A stretch of DNA of 44,194 nucleotides from Paraktedonobacter sp964250225 (GTDB taxonomy: Bacteria > Chloroflexota > Ktedonobacteria > Ktedonobacterales > Ktedonobacteraceae), in contig CAXUEY010000038.1 in the NCBI GenBank assembly GCA_964250225.1, forward strand, positions 1 through 44,194, written 5' to 3'. Positions 1 to 8,652 of the stretch are shown piece by piece. The notes under the pieces are model-generated. The model did not search any database, had not been told where the DNA came from, and saw only the letters and a program-made list of their open reading frames with translations. Every line of letters starts with the position of its first letter. Position 1 is the stretch's first letter. Position numbers and translations under genes: made by a program.

Positions 1-122
1 CGTTCTTCATGAAACAGTTGGGGACCGTCTACGCCAAGCAGCACGGCTTGCGCAACTGGAAAGGCGAGGATATCGCCGAGTTCCCGGCTGATCTCAGGGT
101 GCAACAGTTTCCGGGAATATAG
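1..122 (+). CDS. C-terminal end of a protein, possibly DUF5131 / phage Gp37-Gp68-like
   Basis: Only the last 39 codons are inside the window. The open frame starts at base 3 and stops with TAG at 120-122. The visible peptide contains FFMKQLGTVYAKQHG, then a KGEDIAEFPADLRV stretch. A tail of the form 'F-x-KQLG ... KGGDxxEWPEDLRVREFP' is what I remember from the DUF5131 (phage protein Gp37/Gp68) family, which is found in phages and in bacterial chromosomes and has no settled function. The assignment rests on this short tail only, so the family call is tentative; that this is real coding sequence is supported by the strong terminator directly behind it. Confidence 0.45.
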   Translation, partial: FFMKQLGTVYAKQHGLRNWKGEDIAEFPADLRVQQFPGI

Positions 123-137
123 TAGAGATGTTCCACC

Positions 138-179
138 AATGCCTGAGCGGCCTCGCCATTGAGACCGCTCAGGCATTTT
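138..179 (+). terminator. Rho-independent terminator
   Basis: A perfect 13-bp stem (138-150 pairs with 165-177, arm AATGCCTGAGCGG) with a 14-nt loop ends in a short T run. It sits 15 bases after the TAG of the partial gene and closes that transcription unit. Confidence 0.8.
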
Positions 180-424
180 CATGCGCAGAAAGCTCACCAA
201 AGCTGGAGAATATTGAGGATTGAATACGTTTCAACACATTTTTAAAAACAGGTAATCATCTCCTACCTGATAGTATAGCCAACCACCTTGAACACATCCG
301 CGCATAGATGGGTGGTAAAGGTCGAGCGTGCTGCTCGACCGGGCCTGCTTGCCGCGCTCACGGGACAATCGGCGCCCGATTTCTCCAGCAGCTTTGACAT
401 ACCCCTGACATATGATGACGAGAT
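180..424. other. Intergenic stretch upstream of the mannosidase promoter
   Basis: I see no convincing gene here. It holds one compact hairpin (320-327 pairs with 333-340, arm GGTCGAGC) with no T run behind it, so it is not an obvious terminator. The short minus-strand frames in this stretch have no ribosome binding site and no recognisable protein. Confidence 0.4.
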
Positions 425-453
425 TTGACAAGCTGTGGCTGACCTTGTACAGT
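425..453 (+). promoter_or_regulatory. Sigma-70-type promoter of the mannosidase-HIT unit
   Basis: TTGACA (425-430), a 17-bp spacer and TACAGT (448-453). Transcription would start at about base 460, so an ATG at 461 would lie at the very 5' end of the message. This favours the ATG at 494, which has its own Shine-Dalgarno sequence. Confidence 0.6.
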
Positions 454-493
454 TGTCTTCATGAGCATCTCTCGTGGGCAAAAGGAGCAAATT

Positions 494-3415
494 ATGACCG
501 ATCAGATCACCACCCTGCTAGTCGTCCCGCATACACACTGGGACCGTGAATGGCACCAGACCTATCAGCAATTTCGTATGCGCCTGGTAAAATGCATTAA
601 TCGCCTGTTGCGCATTTTGGACAGCGATCCTGACTTTACGAATTTTATGCTCGATGGGCAGACCATTCTGCTCGACGATTACCTGGAAGTTCACCCGGAG
701 CAGGTGGAACGTCTGCTGAACTACGCGCGGGCCGGGCGTGTGCTGATCGGCCCCTGGTATATCCAGCCCGACGAATTTCTGGTGAGCGGCGAGGCGATCA
801 TTCGCAATTTCTTGCGCGGCCTGCGCCAGGCTGCACCCTATGGCGGCGCGATGCTGGTGGGCTATGTGCCGGACTGTTTTGGGCATATCGCGCAGTTGCC
901 GCAAATTCTCCAGGGCTTTGGCATCGATAACGCTGTCTTCTGGCGCGGCATCGATCCAGAAGTAGAACAGAGCGAGTTCTGGTGGACCGCTCCCGATGGC
1001 TCACACGTGTTGGGGGTGTATCTGGACGGCGAGGTGGGCTACTCCAACGCGCGCGACCTGCCACTCGATCCAGAAGCACTGCTCAGCCGTATTGAGCGCA
1101 TTCTCGCCACACAGGGACCGCGCGCCACGACTGCAAACCTGTTGCTGATGAATGGTTCGGATCATCTGGAACCGCAGGAAGGATTGCCCGACGCTCTGGC
1201 AGCCACGAACGCGCTGCTGGCCGAGCGTGAGCAACGTCTGGTTATTGGCACACTGCCGCAGTATATACAGGCCGTGCAGGATGCCAACCCGGAGCTGCCA
1301 ACCTTTAGTGGCGAGTTTCGTTCGTCGCATGTGGCCCATCTGCTGCCCGGCGTGCTCTCGACGCGCATGTGGATCAAGCAGCGCAACGCCGCCTGCGAGG
1401 AGCTACTCACACGCTGGGTTGAGCCACTCAACGCCTGGGTCTGGACGTTGGATGGACGCTATCCCGGCGGCCTGATCGAGCATGCCTGGCGTCTGTTGCT
1501 GCAGAATCAGCCACATGATAGCGTATGTGGCACCAGTATCGATCAGGTTCACCGCGAGATGCTCGTGCGCTACGATCAGTGCGAGCAGATTGGCCGCCAA
1601 CTCGTCCACGATGCCTTGCAGGAACTGGTCCAGCATATCGATATTCAGGCGATTCTGCCCACATTGACCTCGGTGCAGGACGATGTGTCTGTTCCCCTGG
1701 TCGTGCTCAACCCCGTGGAGCAGCAGGCTGCCGCGCTGACTGAAGTCTCCTTCCAGGCACACATCCCGCCCGATACATTGCAATTGTTCGATGATCAGGG
1801 CCGCTTGATTCCCCATGTCGCGCGCGTGACCGAAGGCGCTGAGATCCTCAACCTGACGGTGGATAGTATGCTGCTAGCCAGCTTCCTGCCGATGCTGCAT
1901 GACGAGAAAGTCTCCGGCTATTATATTGTGAATATTGTCTTTGATGAGGAACGACGGGACGAGCAAGGCAACCTGCGCCTGTGGGTGGCTCTCTCTGAAA
2001 CACCGCCACTGCAACGTCTCTATGGCGAGGCAGTGCTGGAACGTATCCGCGCCGCGCTGGAGTCGCCGGAGCCGTCGCAATGGCAAGTGACCGCGCTGGA
2101 ATCGCCGCGTGTCACGCTCAACTTTGTGGCACGCGATCTGCCCGCCTTTGGGGGGCGCGCCTATCTACTGCGGGCACGCCAGGAGGGCGACCAGCCAACT
2201 TTGCCTCTCGCAAGCGAGATCATTGCCGATGCCACAAGTATCGAGAACGCCTGGCTGCGCGTGGAGGTTGACGCCGCCACTGGCACGCTGAGCGTCACCG
2301 AGAAGGCCAGCGGAACGGTCTACAGCGGCCTGCACTGTTTTGAGGATGGCGGTGATGTTGGCGACCTCTACAACTGGACGCCGCCCGCTGAAGATACGCT
2401 GATCGGCGAGCCGGTAGAGCCGCCGTTGATCGAGCTGCTTGTGGCCGATGCTGTGCACGCGACCCTGCGTATCACCACGCATCTTAAGTTGCCGAAAAGC
2501 TGTAGCGCGGATCGCCAAGCGCGCCAGACGGAGCTGCTAGACTGCCCCATCGCCAGCGAGATCACGCTGATTGCTGGCGGACGGACTGTGCAATGCCACA
2601 CCACTGTGGAGAATGCCGCGCGGGACCATCGTTTGCGCGTGCTCTTCCCTACACCCATCGTGACCACCAGCGCCGACGCCGACGGCACTTTCATGGTTAA
2701 CCGCCGCCCGGTGCGACGCACAGAGCCGACGCAGGGCTGGCAAGATTGGGTCGAGGCGCCAGTGGACACGCATCCACAGAAACGTTTTGTCAGCGTGGCC
2801 GATGCGCAGTGTGGCCTGGCCATCCTGAATCGCGGCCTGCCCGAATACGAAGTGCAACCTGCTGAAGACGGGCATGGCGTGTGCATCGCGCTGACGTTGC
2901 TGCGCTGTGTAGGCTGGCTCTCGCGTGGCGACCTGACGAACCGGCGCGGACCCGCAGGACCAATTCTGCCCACACCTGAAGCACAGATGGAGGGGACGTG
3001 GAGCTTTGATTACGCGCTCTACCCCTACGTGGGCTCCTGGGAAACCAATGCAGCCAGCGTCAGCCGCGAGGCCAGCGCGTTCAACGCGGGCGTCTGGGCC
3101 ACAACCACCGGTCTGTACAACGGGCCGCTCGGTCCCACCTGGAGCTTTGTGAGCCTGGAGCCGACGCGTCTTGTGCTCAGCGCGATCAAACGCTGCGAGG
3201 ATGGCACTGGCATTATCTTGCGCTGGTATAATCCGCTGGACATCGAAGTTACCGCCGACCTCAGAACCGCGCTCGACTTCCAGCGGGCCGATTGCGTCTC
3301 ACTCAACGAAGAGACACGCGCGGCCATCGCGGGTGAAGATGATGCTCCCACCCGCCACTGGCGGGTCCCCACACCTGCTGGAGCGATTATGACGTTGCGC
3401 TTGAGTTTGACTTGA
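494..3415 (+). CDS. GH38 alpha-mannosidase (mannosylglycerate hydrolase type)
   Basis: Retaining alpha-mannosidase of glycoside hydrolase family 38, 973 residues, no signal peptide, so cytoplasmic. The N-terminus carries the zinc-site motif PHTHWDREW (His13, His15, Asp17) and the nucleophile motif YVPDCFGH (Asp127), both diagnostic of GH38. The rest follows the usual layout: helical middle domain, then long beta-sandwich region. Length is somewhat above E. coli MngB, whose substrate is 2-O-mannosylglycerate-6-phosphate; the substrate here cannot be told from sequence and could equally be mannan-derived oligosaccharides. Start choice: ATG 494 has AAAGGAG eight bases upstream, while the ATG at 461 coincides with the predicted transcription start. 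A HIT-family gene follows 23 bases after the stop and is probably cotranscribed. Confidence 0.9.
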   Translation: MTDQITTLLVVPHTHWDREWHQTYQQFRMRLVKCINRLLRILDSDPDFTNFMLDGQTILLDDYLEVHPEQVERLLNYARAGRVLIGPWYIQPDEFLVSGEAIIRNFLRGLRQAAPYGGAMLVGYVPDCFGHIAQLPQILQGFGIDNAVFWRGIDPEVEQSEFWWTAPDGSHVLGVYLDGEVGYSNARDLPLDPEALLSRIERILATQGPRATTANLLLMNGSDHLEPQEGLPDALAATNALLAEREQRLVIGTLPQYIQAVQDANPELPTFSGEFRSSHVAHLLPGVLSTRMWIKQRNAACEELLTRWVEPLNAWVWTLDGRYPGGLIEHAWRLLLQNQPHDSVCGTSIDQVHREMLVRYDQCEQIGRQLVHDALQELVQHIDIQAILPTLTSVQDDVSVPLVVLNPVEQQAAALTEVSFQAHIPPDTLQLFDDQGRLIPHVARVTEGAEILNLTVDSMLLASFLPMLHDEKVSGYYIVNIVFDEERRDEQGNLRLWVALSETPPLQRLYGEAVLERIRAALESPEPSQWQVTALESPRVTLNFVARDLPAFGGRAYLLRARQEGDQPTLPLASEIIADATSIENAWLRVEVDAATGTLSVTEKASGTVYSGLHCFEDGGDVGDLYNWTPPAEDTLIGEPVEPPLIELLVADAVHATLRITTHLKLPKSCSADRQARQTELLDCPIASEITLIAGGRTVQCHTTVENAARDHRLRVLFPTPIVTTSADADGTFMVNRRPVRRTEPTQGWQDWVEAPVDTHPQKRFVSVADAQCGLAILNRGLPEYEVQPAEDGHGVCIALTLLRCVGWLSRGDLTNRRGPAGPILPTPEAQMEGTWSFDYALYPYVGSWETNAASVSREASAFNAGVWATTTGLYNGPLGPTWSFVSLEPTRLVLSAIKRCEDGTGIILRWYNPLDIEVTADLRTALDFQRADCVSLNEETRAAIAGEDDAPTRHWRVPTPAGAIMTLRLSLT

Positions 3416-3438
3416 TTACAGGCTTGAAAGGGAAAAGG

Positions 3439-3936
3439 ATGTTTCGTTCTCAACCATTTGATGTCCATGCATACGAGGAGCGTTCAAAGAAGGGCCCCTG
3501 TTTTATCTGTGAGATGCTGGCAGGCAATCCTGAATATCGTCATCACATCATTTATGAGGATCAAACAGCAATCGTTTTTCTCAGCAAGTATCCAACGCTC
3601 TACGGTTACACGCTGGTTGTCCCACGAGAGCATCAAGAGCAAGTCACAGGCGACTTTACTCTCGAAGGGTATCTTGCACTTCAACAGCTAATTTATCGGG
3701 TTGCGGAGGCCATTAGACACACTGTGTCTACAGAGAGGATTTACATTCTCTCGTTGGGCAGTCAGCAAGGGAACCGGCATGTACATTGGCACCTGGCCCC
3801 CCTGCCTCCCGGGGTTTCCTACGAAAAACAACAGGCTGCCGCCCTTGATTCTGCAAATGGGATTCTTGCACTCTCTGATGAAGAAATGGCCTCACTTGCG
3901 CAAATGATTCGTCAGGCAATGGATCAGAGTAAATAA
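3439..3936 (+). CDS. HIT family protein
   Basis: Histidine-triad nucleotide-binding protein of 165 residues. The family hydrolyses or transfers nucleotidyl groups from dinucleoside polyphosphates, nucleoside phosphoramidates or sugar nucleotides. Visible motifs are a CFIC pair near the N-terminus (Cys21, Cys24), typical of zinc-binding HIT proteins, and the signature HVHWHLAP (His114, His116, His118). The start at 3439 is chosen because it follows a purine-rich GAAAGGGAAAAGG and because the upstream TTG at 3412 overlaps the mannosidase stop and adds residues without family counterpart. Cotranscription with the mannosidase is likely from the 23-base gap; the exact substrate is unknown. Confidence 0.88.
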   Translation: MFRSQPFDVHAYEERSKKGPCFICEMLAGNPEYRHHIIYEDQTAIVFLSKYPTLYGYTLVVPREHQEQVTGDFTLEGYLALQQLIYRVAEAIRHTVSTERIYILSLGSQQGNRHVHWHLAPLPPGVSYEKQQAAALDSANGILALSDEEMASLAQMIRQAMDQSK

Positions 3937-3950
3937 GCATTAAGCAGGCA

Positions 3951-4008
3951 TAGCTGTAGGATACAAAACGTCGCGCAGTGCTGCGCGACATTTTGTATCC
4001 TACAGCTA
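3951..4008. repeat. Long near-perfect inverted repeat (28-nt arms)
   Basis: The arms 3951-3978 and 3981-4008 are complementary except for one C/A mismatch (3969 against 3990), with only two bases between them. This is much longer than an ordinary terminator stem and lacks a T run directly after it. It lies 14 bases past the HIT stop and may still end transcription, but could also be a remnant of a small palindromic element or an RNA processing site. Confidence 0.75.
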
Positions 4009-4313
4009 ATTCGCCAATCTCTATTTGTATGCAAACGTATACTGATAGATAGGAGCAATATACTATGGGCTGTGGGCATTTCAGCATGAGCCGAGAGATG
4101 CGCCTATGTGGGGAAAGTGTGTGGTAGCAGGTGTTCAACTTCACTTTATCACCCCTACTGTGACCCTTCTTCCTCTCTGCATTGCACGTTTTTTGCGCTG
4201 CGTTGCTCTTCTTATGCGTTCTGATTGAGCATATGCTCCTATTTTACCTGGCGCATTGGGCCGTCGAGAGGAGGCTCAGGTCAGGAACAAAAGCTAGAAT
4301 GAAAGGAATTTCT
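4009..4313. other. Intergenic stretch before the CHRD lipoprotein
   Basis: No gene recognised. It contains a perfect 12-bp palindrome GAGCATATGCTC (4227-4238), which could be an operator. The frame of the downstream lipoprotein stays open back to 4182, but the residues it would add precede an ideal signal peptide and have no ribosome binding site, so I treat them as non-coding. I could not find a convincing promoter. Confidence 0.35.
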
Positions 4314-5237
4314 ATGTGTAGTAAACAGTTCACGGCAAAAAGAAGCTATGTGTTCCCGGTACTGGCCGTGCTGGCTCTGCTCGCCCTGGCGGGATGTGGC
4401 AACAGCGGCACTGCATCTTCATCATCTTCAACGTCTCCGGCGCAGAATACGCCGACTACTACAGTGAGTGCGACCCCAACGACGACTGTCACCACTGGCA
4501 ACTCGGCTATGGCGACCTTGAAGCACGTGCCTACTGGTACGGCCAATCTCAACTGGGACCATACGACGAAGATGTTGACGGTGCAGGTAATGCTGACTGG
4601 CCTGGCACCCAATAGCATCCATCCGGCTCATATTCACGAGGGGAGCTGCGCCAACCAGGGCAAGGTGCTCTATCCCTTGAGCAATCTTGTGGCCGATGCT
4701 CATGGCGTCGCCCATGCCACCACGAAAGTGTCTCTGCCGAATGGCATTGCCACGAAAGACTGGTATTTGAACGTACATAATGGTCCTGGTCTCTCGCCTG
4801 CCGATCAGTTTTTACCGATTACGTGCAGCGATATTGCCAACACCAATACCTCGCTCAGAAGCGACCAGGCTGTTCAGATTAAAATGCAGTCAGCGCCGGG
4901 CAGCAGCCAGAGCGAGGGCGCGAGCGGGACAGCACGCCTGACTCTGACCGGACATACCCTCAAAGTGGTGCTGGAGGTCAGCGGTTTGCAGCCAGGAACC
5001 CAGCACGCGGCACACATCCATACCGGGAGTTGTGCCAACCAGGGTCCAGTCCTCTATCCGCTGCAAGTGGTCAAGGCCGATGCGTCGGGCAAGGCCACGG
5101 TGACAACGACCATCCAGAATGTGAACGGCATCCCGTCTACCGGCTGGTATGTAAACGTGCATCGTAGCACCGATCTCTCCACTCAGACTGGTTTTGACCC
5201 CATTACCTGCGGTGATGTGGCTTTGAGCCGGGCGTAA
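4314..5237 (+). CDS. Lipoprotein with two CHRD-like repeats
   Basis: Secreted lipoprotein of 307 residues. After a short basic start comes a hydrophobic stretch and a lipobox LALAGC with the lipidated Cys at residue 28, then a Ser/Thr-rich linker. Two homologous repeats of roughly 110 residues follow, each with an HIH(E/T)GSCANQG motif, then VLYPL, and ending in a WY-x-NVH motif. This is the CHRD pattern; the HIHxGxC core also recalls the metal region of Cu/Zn superoxide dismutase, but a full SOD ligand set is not evident. Start 4314 is preferred over 4299 because AAAGGA sits six bases upstream. Probably cell-surface; function unknown. Confidence 0.8.
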   Translation: MCSKQFTAKRSYVFPVLAVLALLALAGCGNSGTASSSSSTSPAQNTPTTTVSATPTTTVTTGNSAMATLKHVPTGTANLNWDHTTKMLTVQVMLTGLAPNSIHPAHIHEGSCANQGKVLYPLSNLVADAHGVAHATTKVSLPNGIATKDWYLNVHNGPGLSPADQFLPITCSDIANTNTSLRSDQAVQIKMQSAPGSSQSEGASGTARLTLTGHTLKVVLEVSGLQPGTQHAAHIHTGSCANQGPVLYPLQVVKADASGKATVTTTIQNVNGIPSTGWYVNVHRSTDLSTQTGFDPITCGDVALSRA

Positions 5238-5254
5238 TCCCTTGAGCGATCCAC

Positions 5255-5298
5255 AAAAAGCGGTGAGGCTGAGATACAATTCAGCCTCACCGCTTTTT
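5255..5298. terminator. Bidirectional terminator between lipoprotein gene and argS
   Basis: A perfect 18-bp stem (5255-5272 with 5281-5298) with A-rich and T-rich ends serves the plus-strand lipoprotein gene and the convergent minus-strand argS. Confidence 0.9.
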
Positions 5299-5306
5299 TC
5301 GTGCCC

Positions 5307-7340
5307 TTAAATCTCTTCCAGCGGGACAAAGCCCAGGACGCGCAGGGCATTGCCTAATGTCTGGACGGTGGTGAGCACAAGCCGGGCACGAAAGGCCTTG
5401 ACGCTCTCGTCGGTTTCACGCACGATGGGCGGCGTGTGCTCGTAGAAATCGCTAAAGTGCGAGGCCAGATCGAAGGCGTAGTTGGCCAGCATGTTAGGCG
5501 TGAGCTGCGCGCTGGACTCGGCCAGGCTGCGCGGATAAGCGTCGATGTGACGTAACAGTTCCCACTCGCTCTGCTCCAACGTTTCCGGCAGGCTCGTCAG
5601 GGGCGTGGACATGGTATAGCCTGTCTCTTTGAGCTTGCGCAGAATGCTGTTGGCGCGCGCGTAAGCGTATTGCAGGTAGACGCCAGTGTCGCCATTGGCG
5701 CGCAACGCTTCGTCCATATCCAGCGCGATCACCTGCTGTAGACCAAAGCGGATCATAAAGTAGCGAATAGCTGAGGCAGCCAGGATAGCTGCTCTCTCGT
5801 CACTCAATTCAGGTCGGGCCTCCTGCATCCGCGCCACAGCCGCGTTAATCAGGTCGTCGGCCTTAATCTCGATGCCTTTACGCCCCGACATGGGATAGAA
5901 ATTGCGCCCATCTGAGGTGTCGATGCCGAGGCTGGCCGCGGTGGTTCTGGAGAGCGTGACCACTTCGTAGCCGATGTGTTTGAGATGTGCGGCCTGGTCC
6001 TTGTACCCCAGGCGGCTCAGGCTCTCGCGCACCACCTGCTGTGGATACGACTGGCGTATATCAATGACGTTAATGGCGACTTGCGCGTGCCCAAAACGTT
6101 TGGGATCGCCCTCCTGGCTGGCGGCAGTGGTGTCAGTAGGAACACGCATGGTCCAGAGGAGCTGCCCATCGCGCTGTGTCCCCCACGGCATATAGTGGAA
6201 TTGCACACCGATGGCTGGATTGTCGGACAGGCCAAATTTCCAGAGATGGGTGGCGATGTCTTTGGCGGTATAGGTCGCGGTGCCATCGCTACGCACGAGA
6301 ATCTTATCCTGCATGCGCTCATTCTCTTCCGCGCCGCCCTCATCGCCAAAGGGGAGAATCCAGCAGCCTGCCGCGGGGCCGCTCTCCGGCTTTTCGAGCA
6401 AACCACTCTGGCGCAACATCTCGAAGGTACGCGTCCAGAGACCGGCACCCAGAATCGCCGATTCCCAGGTCACCAGATCATAGGAGATATTCAGGCGCCC
6501 CATCGTTTTGAGATGCGCCTGCACGATCTGGTGCGACAGATCGGCCCCCATCGCTGGATAGTCCGGCCCTGCCTCTGGCTCGTCGCCATGCTCAATAGCA
6601 TGCAGGACCGTTTTGCGCAGTTGCAGCAGTTCTGGCCGCTGCTCATACGCTTTGCCGACCGCCACATAGACGCGCGAGCAAAAGTAGTCGAACGACTCGC
6701 CCTGAGCTGGCTTGTTGCCGCCCGGCACCTGGAGTTCGCCCTGTTGCATCAGTGTAAAGCCCACGACCACGTCAGCCACCTGCACGCCCGAATCGTCGAT
6801 GTAGTTCTGCACCTCAACGGAGTAGCCCTGCGCGCGCAACATACGCGCGACGGTATCGCCAATGCACGAGTTGCGCAAATGGCCGACATGCGCGGCCTTA
6901 TTGCTATTGATAGCGGTGTGCTCGACGACCACTTTTGTCCCCTGGCCGTTAGTGTTTTGGCCAAAGGTAGTGCCCTGCTCCAACACCTGCTCGATAATGG
7001 AGCGCCCGATGGTTGGGCGGTTCAAGCGGAAATTGAGATAGCCCGGTTTGGTGACCGTAATCTCGTCGATGGCGGGATTATGGGTTGCGCGCAAAAGCTC
7101 CGCCAGCGCTTCGGCAACCACCAGCGGCGGACGTCTGGTTGCTTTGCTCCAGGCCATCGTCGGCATGGAATAATCGCCAAAGCTGGCCTGCGCCGAAAAA
7201 TTCATCACGACGGGCAGTTGTGCCAGCTCGATAGCCAGCTTTTCCTGGGCTAGATAGCGTGTGAGCGCCTCGCTCACGAATTCTGTGAGATATGCGGACA
7301 TATCCATTGGTGTGTGTTGTACCTCTTTGCTTATGGTCAT
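5307..7340 (-). CDS. argS: Arginyl-tRNA synthetase
   Basis: Class I aminoacyl-tRNA synthetase charging tRNA-Arg, 677 residues, a little longer than many bacterial ArgS proteins. The N-terminal Add1-type region contains GDYSM and YLNFRL motifs. The HIGH-type signature reads HVGH (151-154) in the expected HTAINSNKAAHVGHLRN setting, and the KMSKS-loop equivalent is MSGRKG. The C-terminal DALR anticodon-binding domain has the typical QYAYARANSILRK. The ATG at 7340 follows GAGGCGAGGATCG; the in-frame TTG five codons upstream overlaps that ribosome binding site. Single gene with its own promoter at 7421-7449. Confidence 0.95.
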   Translation of the reverse strand: MTISKEVQHTPMDMSAYLTEFVSEALTRYLAQEKLAIELAQLPVVMNFSAQASFGDYSMPTMAWSKATRRPPLVVAEALAELLRATHNPAIDEITVTKPGYLNFRLNRPTIGRSIIEQVLEQGTTFGQNTNGQGTKVVVEHTAINSNKAAHVGHLRNSCIGDTVARMLRAQGYSVEVQNYIDDSGVQVADVVVGFTLMQQGELQVPGGNKPAQGESFDYFCSRVYVAVGKAYEQRPELLQLRKTVLHAIEHGDEPEAGPDYPAMGADLSHQIVQAHLKTMGRLNISYDLVTWESAILGAGLWTRTFEMLRQSGLLEKPESGPAAGCWILPFGDEGGAEENERMQDKILVRSDGTATYTAKDIATHLWKFGLSDNPAIGVQFHYMPWGTQRDGQLLWTMRVPTDTTAASQEGDPKRFGHAQVAINVIDIRQSYPQQVVRESLSRLGYKDQAAHLKHIGYEVVTLSRTTAASLGIDTSDGRNFYPMSGRKGIEIKADDLINAAVARMQEARPELSDERAAILAASAIRYFMIRFGLQQVIALDMDEALRANGDTGVYLQYAYARANSILRKLKETGYTMSTPLTSLPETLEQSEWELLRHIDAYPRSLAESSAQLTPNMLANYAFDLASHFSDFYEHTPPIVRETDESVKAFRARLVLTTVQTLGNALRVLGFVPLEEI

Positions 7341-7420
7341 CGATCCTCGCCTCAATCCAAAACTTAAGATACGCAGAGAAGCTCGTCCTGTATCTGAAAA
7401 ATTCTCGTAGAGATAATTCC

Positions 7421-7449
7421 CCTATAATGTAGCTTATCAGCAAGGTCAA
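7421..7449 (-). promoter_or_regulatory. argS promoter
   Basis: Read on the minus strand: TTGACC (7449-7444), 17-bp spacer, TATAGG (7426-7421). This gives a leader of about 75 bases before the argS ATG, too short for a T-box. Confidence 0.55.
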
Positions 7450-7544
7450 GCGCGCTCCCTATCCATGAGGACTGCGGCTATAAGAAAATCATGAAATACT
7501 TTCTGGATTGAGGCGAGAAGCAGATGGGTACGCAGGTGCGTAAA

Positions 7545-7618
7545 CACAGAGAAACGGGCAATGATGCTCGTTTCTCTGTGCGTCCAATAGAAGTGGGCTG
7601 AACGCCGTTGTTCAGCCC
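7545..7618 (-). terminator. Two consecutive hairpins downstream of the acetate-transporter-family gene
   Basis: Hairpin 1 pairs 7595-7603 with 7610-7618 (arm GGGCTGAAC), ten bases past the stop of the 7628-8218 gene. Hairpin 2 pairs 7545-7556 with 7569-7580 (arm CACAGAGAAACG). Neither ends in a strong T run, so termination strength is uncertain, but together they probably close the transcript. Confidence 0.55.
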
Positions 7619-7627
7619 GGAAACTGT

Positions 7628-8218
7628 TTAGCCTATTGGGAAGATTGGCAACTGTACAGGGCTGTTAGTGGAGGCCAGCATACCAGCGGCTGCGGTATAC
7701 CAGGCAATGATTGCAGTGATTACGCCCAGGTAGCCACCGATCTGACCCCAGAGCGCCCCACCACCGAGATTAGCAATGGCCAGGGCAAAGAAGGTCAGCG
7801 TTAAGAACAGAAAAACACCAAGCAGGGCCAGGTTGGCTCTCAATGTGCCGAGGAACCAGAGGAAGGTAAAGATACCCCAGCCAAGCAAGAGATAGCCCAG
7901 GGCTGCATCATTGGGAATCTGTTTGTTCTGGAGCATCCAGCCGAAAGCCAACCAGAATCCACCATACGAAGCGAAGGCCGCGCCAGCGAAGGTATTCCCA
8001 TTGCGGAATTCCCACATACCGGCGAGCACCTGGCCGAGGCCACCGTAGAATAATGCCAGGCTGATGACTATGGTCGTGCCGCCAACAAACCAGCCCGCGT
8101 TTGAGGCACTTAAAACAAATGTGGTCAGGGCGAATGCGGCCAGGCCGAGGGGAGCGGGATTGGCATAAGCAGGAGCCGGAGCAACTTCTTCAGTGCGTTC
8201 TGCTGCGATTTGAGCCAT
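7628..8218 (-). CDS. AceTr family (GPR1/FUN34/SatP-YaaH) membrane protein
   Basis: Small polytopic membrane protein of 196 residues with about six hydrophobic helices. The N-terminal signature NPAPLGLAAFALTTF is the family's NPAPLGL motif. Members such as E. coli SatP transport acetate or succinate, either by proton symport or as channels. The ATG at 8218 has AAAGGTGGG upstream; the alternative GTG at 8230 lies inside that ribosome binding site. It stands alone between argS and aroA, so context does not narrow the substrate. Confidence 0.88.
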   Translation of the reverse strand: MAQIAAERTEEVAPAPAYANPAPLGLAAFALTTFVLSASNAGWFVGGTTIVISLALFYGGLGQVLAGMWEFRNGNTFAGAAFASYGGFWLAFGWMLQNKQIPNDAALGYLLLGWGIFTFLWFLGTLRANLALLGVFLFLTLTFFALAIANLGGGALWGQIGGYLGVITAIIAWYTAAAGMLASTNSPVQLPIFPIG

Positions 8219-8652
8219 GAGGATTCCCACCTTTCGTCAAACGATTAAGCAAGACACGTTCAATCATTGATCATGTTGTTTAACGTGGCCAGGAGAGCCA
8301 CGCAACTGCTTACCACGGGGTGAGGTAGGCTTGCACTATCTCCACTCCAGCGTGGGACAGTTCTTTGTTCGCGTCAAGCGAACATTCGCGCTACAAATTT
8401 CTATCATATGTTTACCTGTGAGCTATCCTTTGCCTCCTTCGCTGATGTGGTGTAGACCACACACACGTATGCGGGTTTGTACCCGATGAACGCTCTTTAC
8501 GCCCAAAGTATACCATAGAAAGAGATCTTTTTCCTGGTTTTGTTCGACGCGATTTTTGGGTCAGAGGGGCCTTTTGTTCAAGGAATATGTCAGCATACGC
8601 CCATTTGTATGGTAAAAAGCGATGGTATGAGGGAGGCGCCTCAAGAATAACC
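8219..8652. other. Intergenic region upstream of the AceTr gene and downstream of aroA
   Basis: No protein gene supported. Several small inverted repeats are visible: CGTGGC/GCCACG (8284-8289 with 8297-8302), CCACG/CGTGG with partly paired interior (8313-8317 with 8351-8355) and GTTCGC/GCGAAC around 8369-8382. The first two would lie in the AceTr mRNA leader and could form a structured 5' UTR, but they match no riboswitch class I know. A TATACT-like box on the minus strand (8512-8507) lacks a good -35. Confidence 0.35.

Noticed and set aside
5976..7253. 425-codon plus-strand open frame
   Set aside because: Lies wholly antisense to argS, no ribosome binding site, no recognisable protein; a by-product of GC-rich codon use.
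7341..7420. T-box leader upstream of argS
   Set aside because: The leader predicted from the promoter is only about 75 bases and lacks the T-box sequence and a terminator/antiterminator pair.
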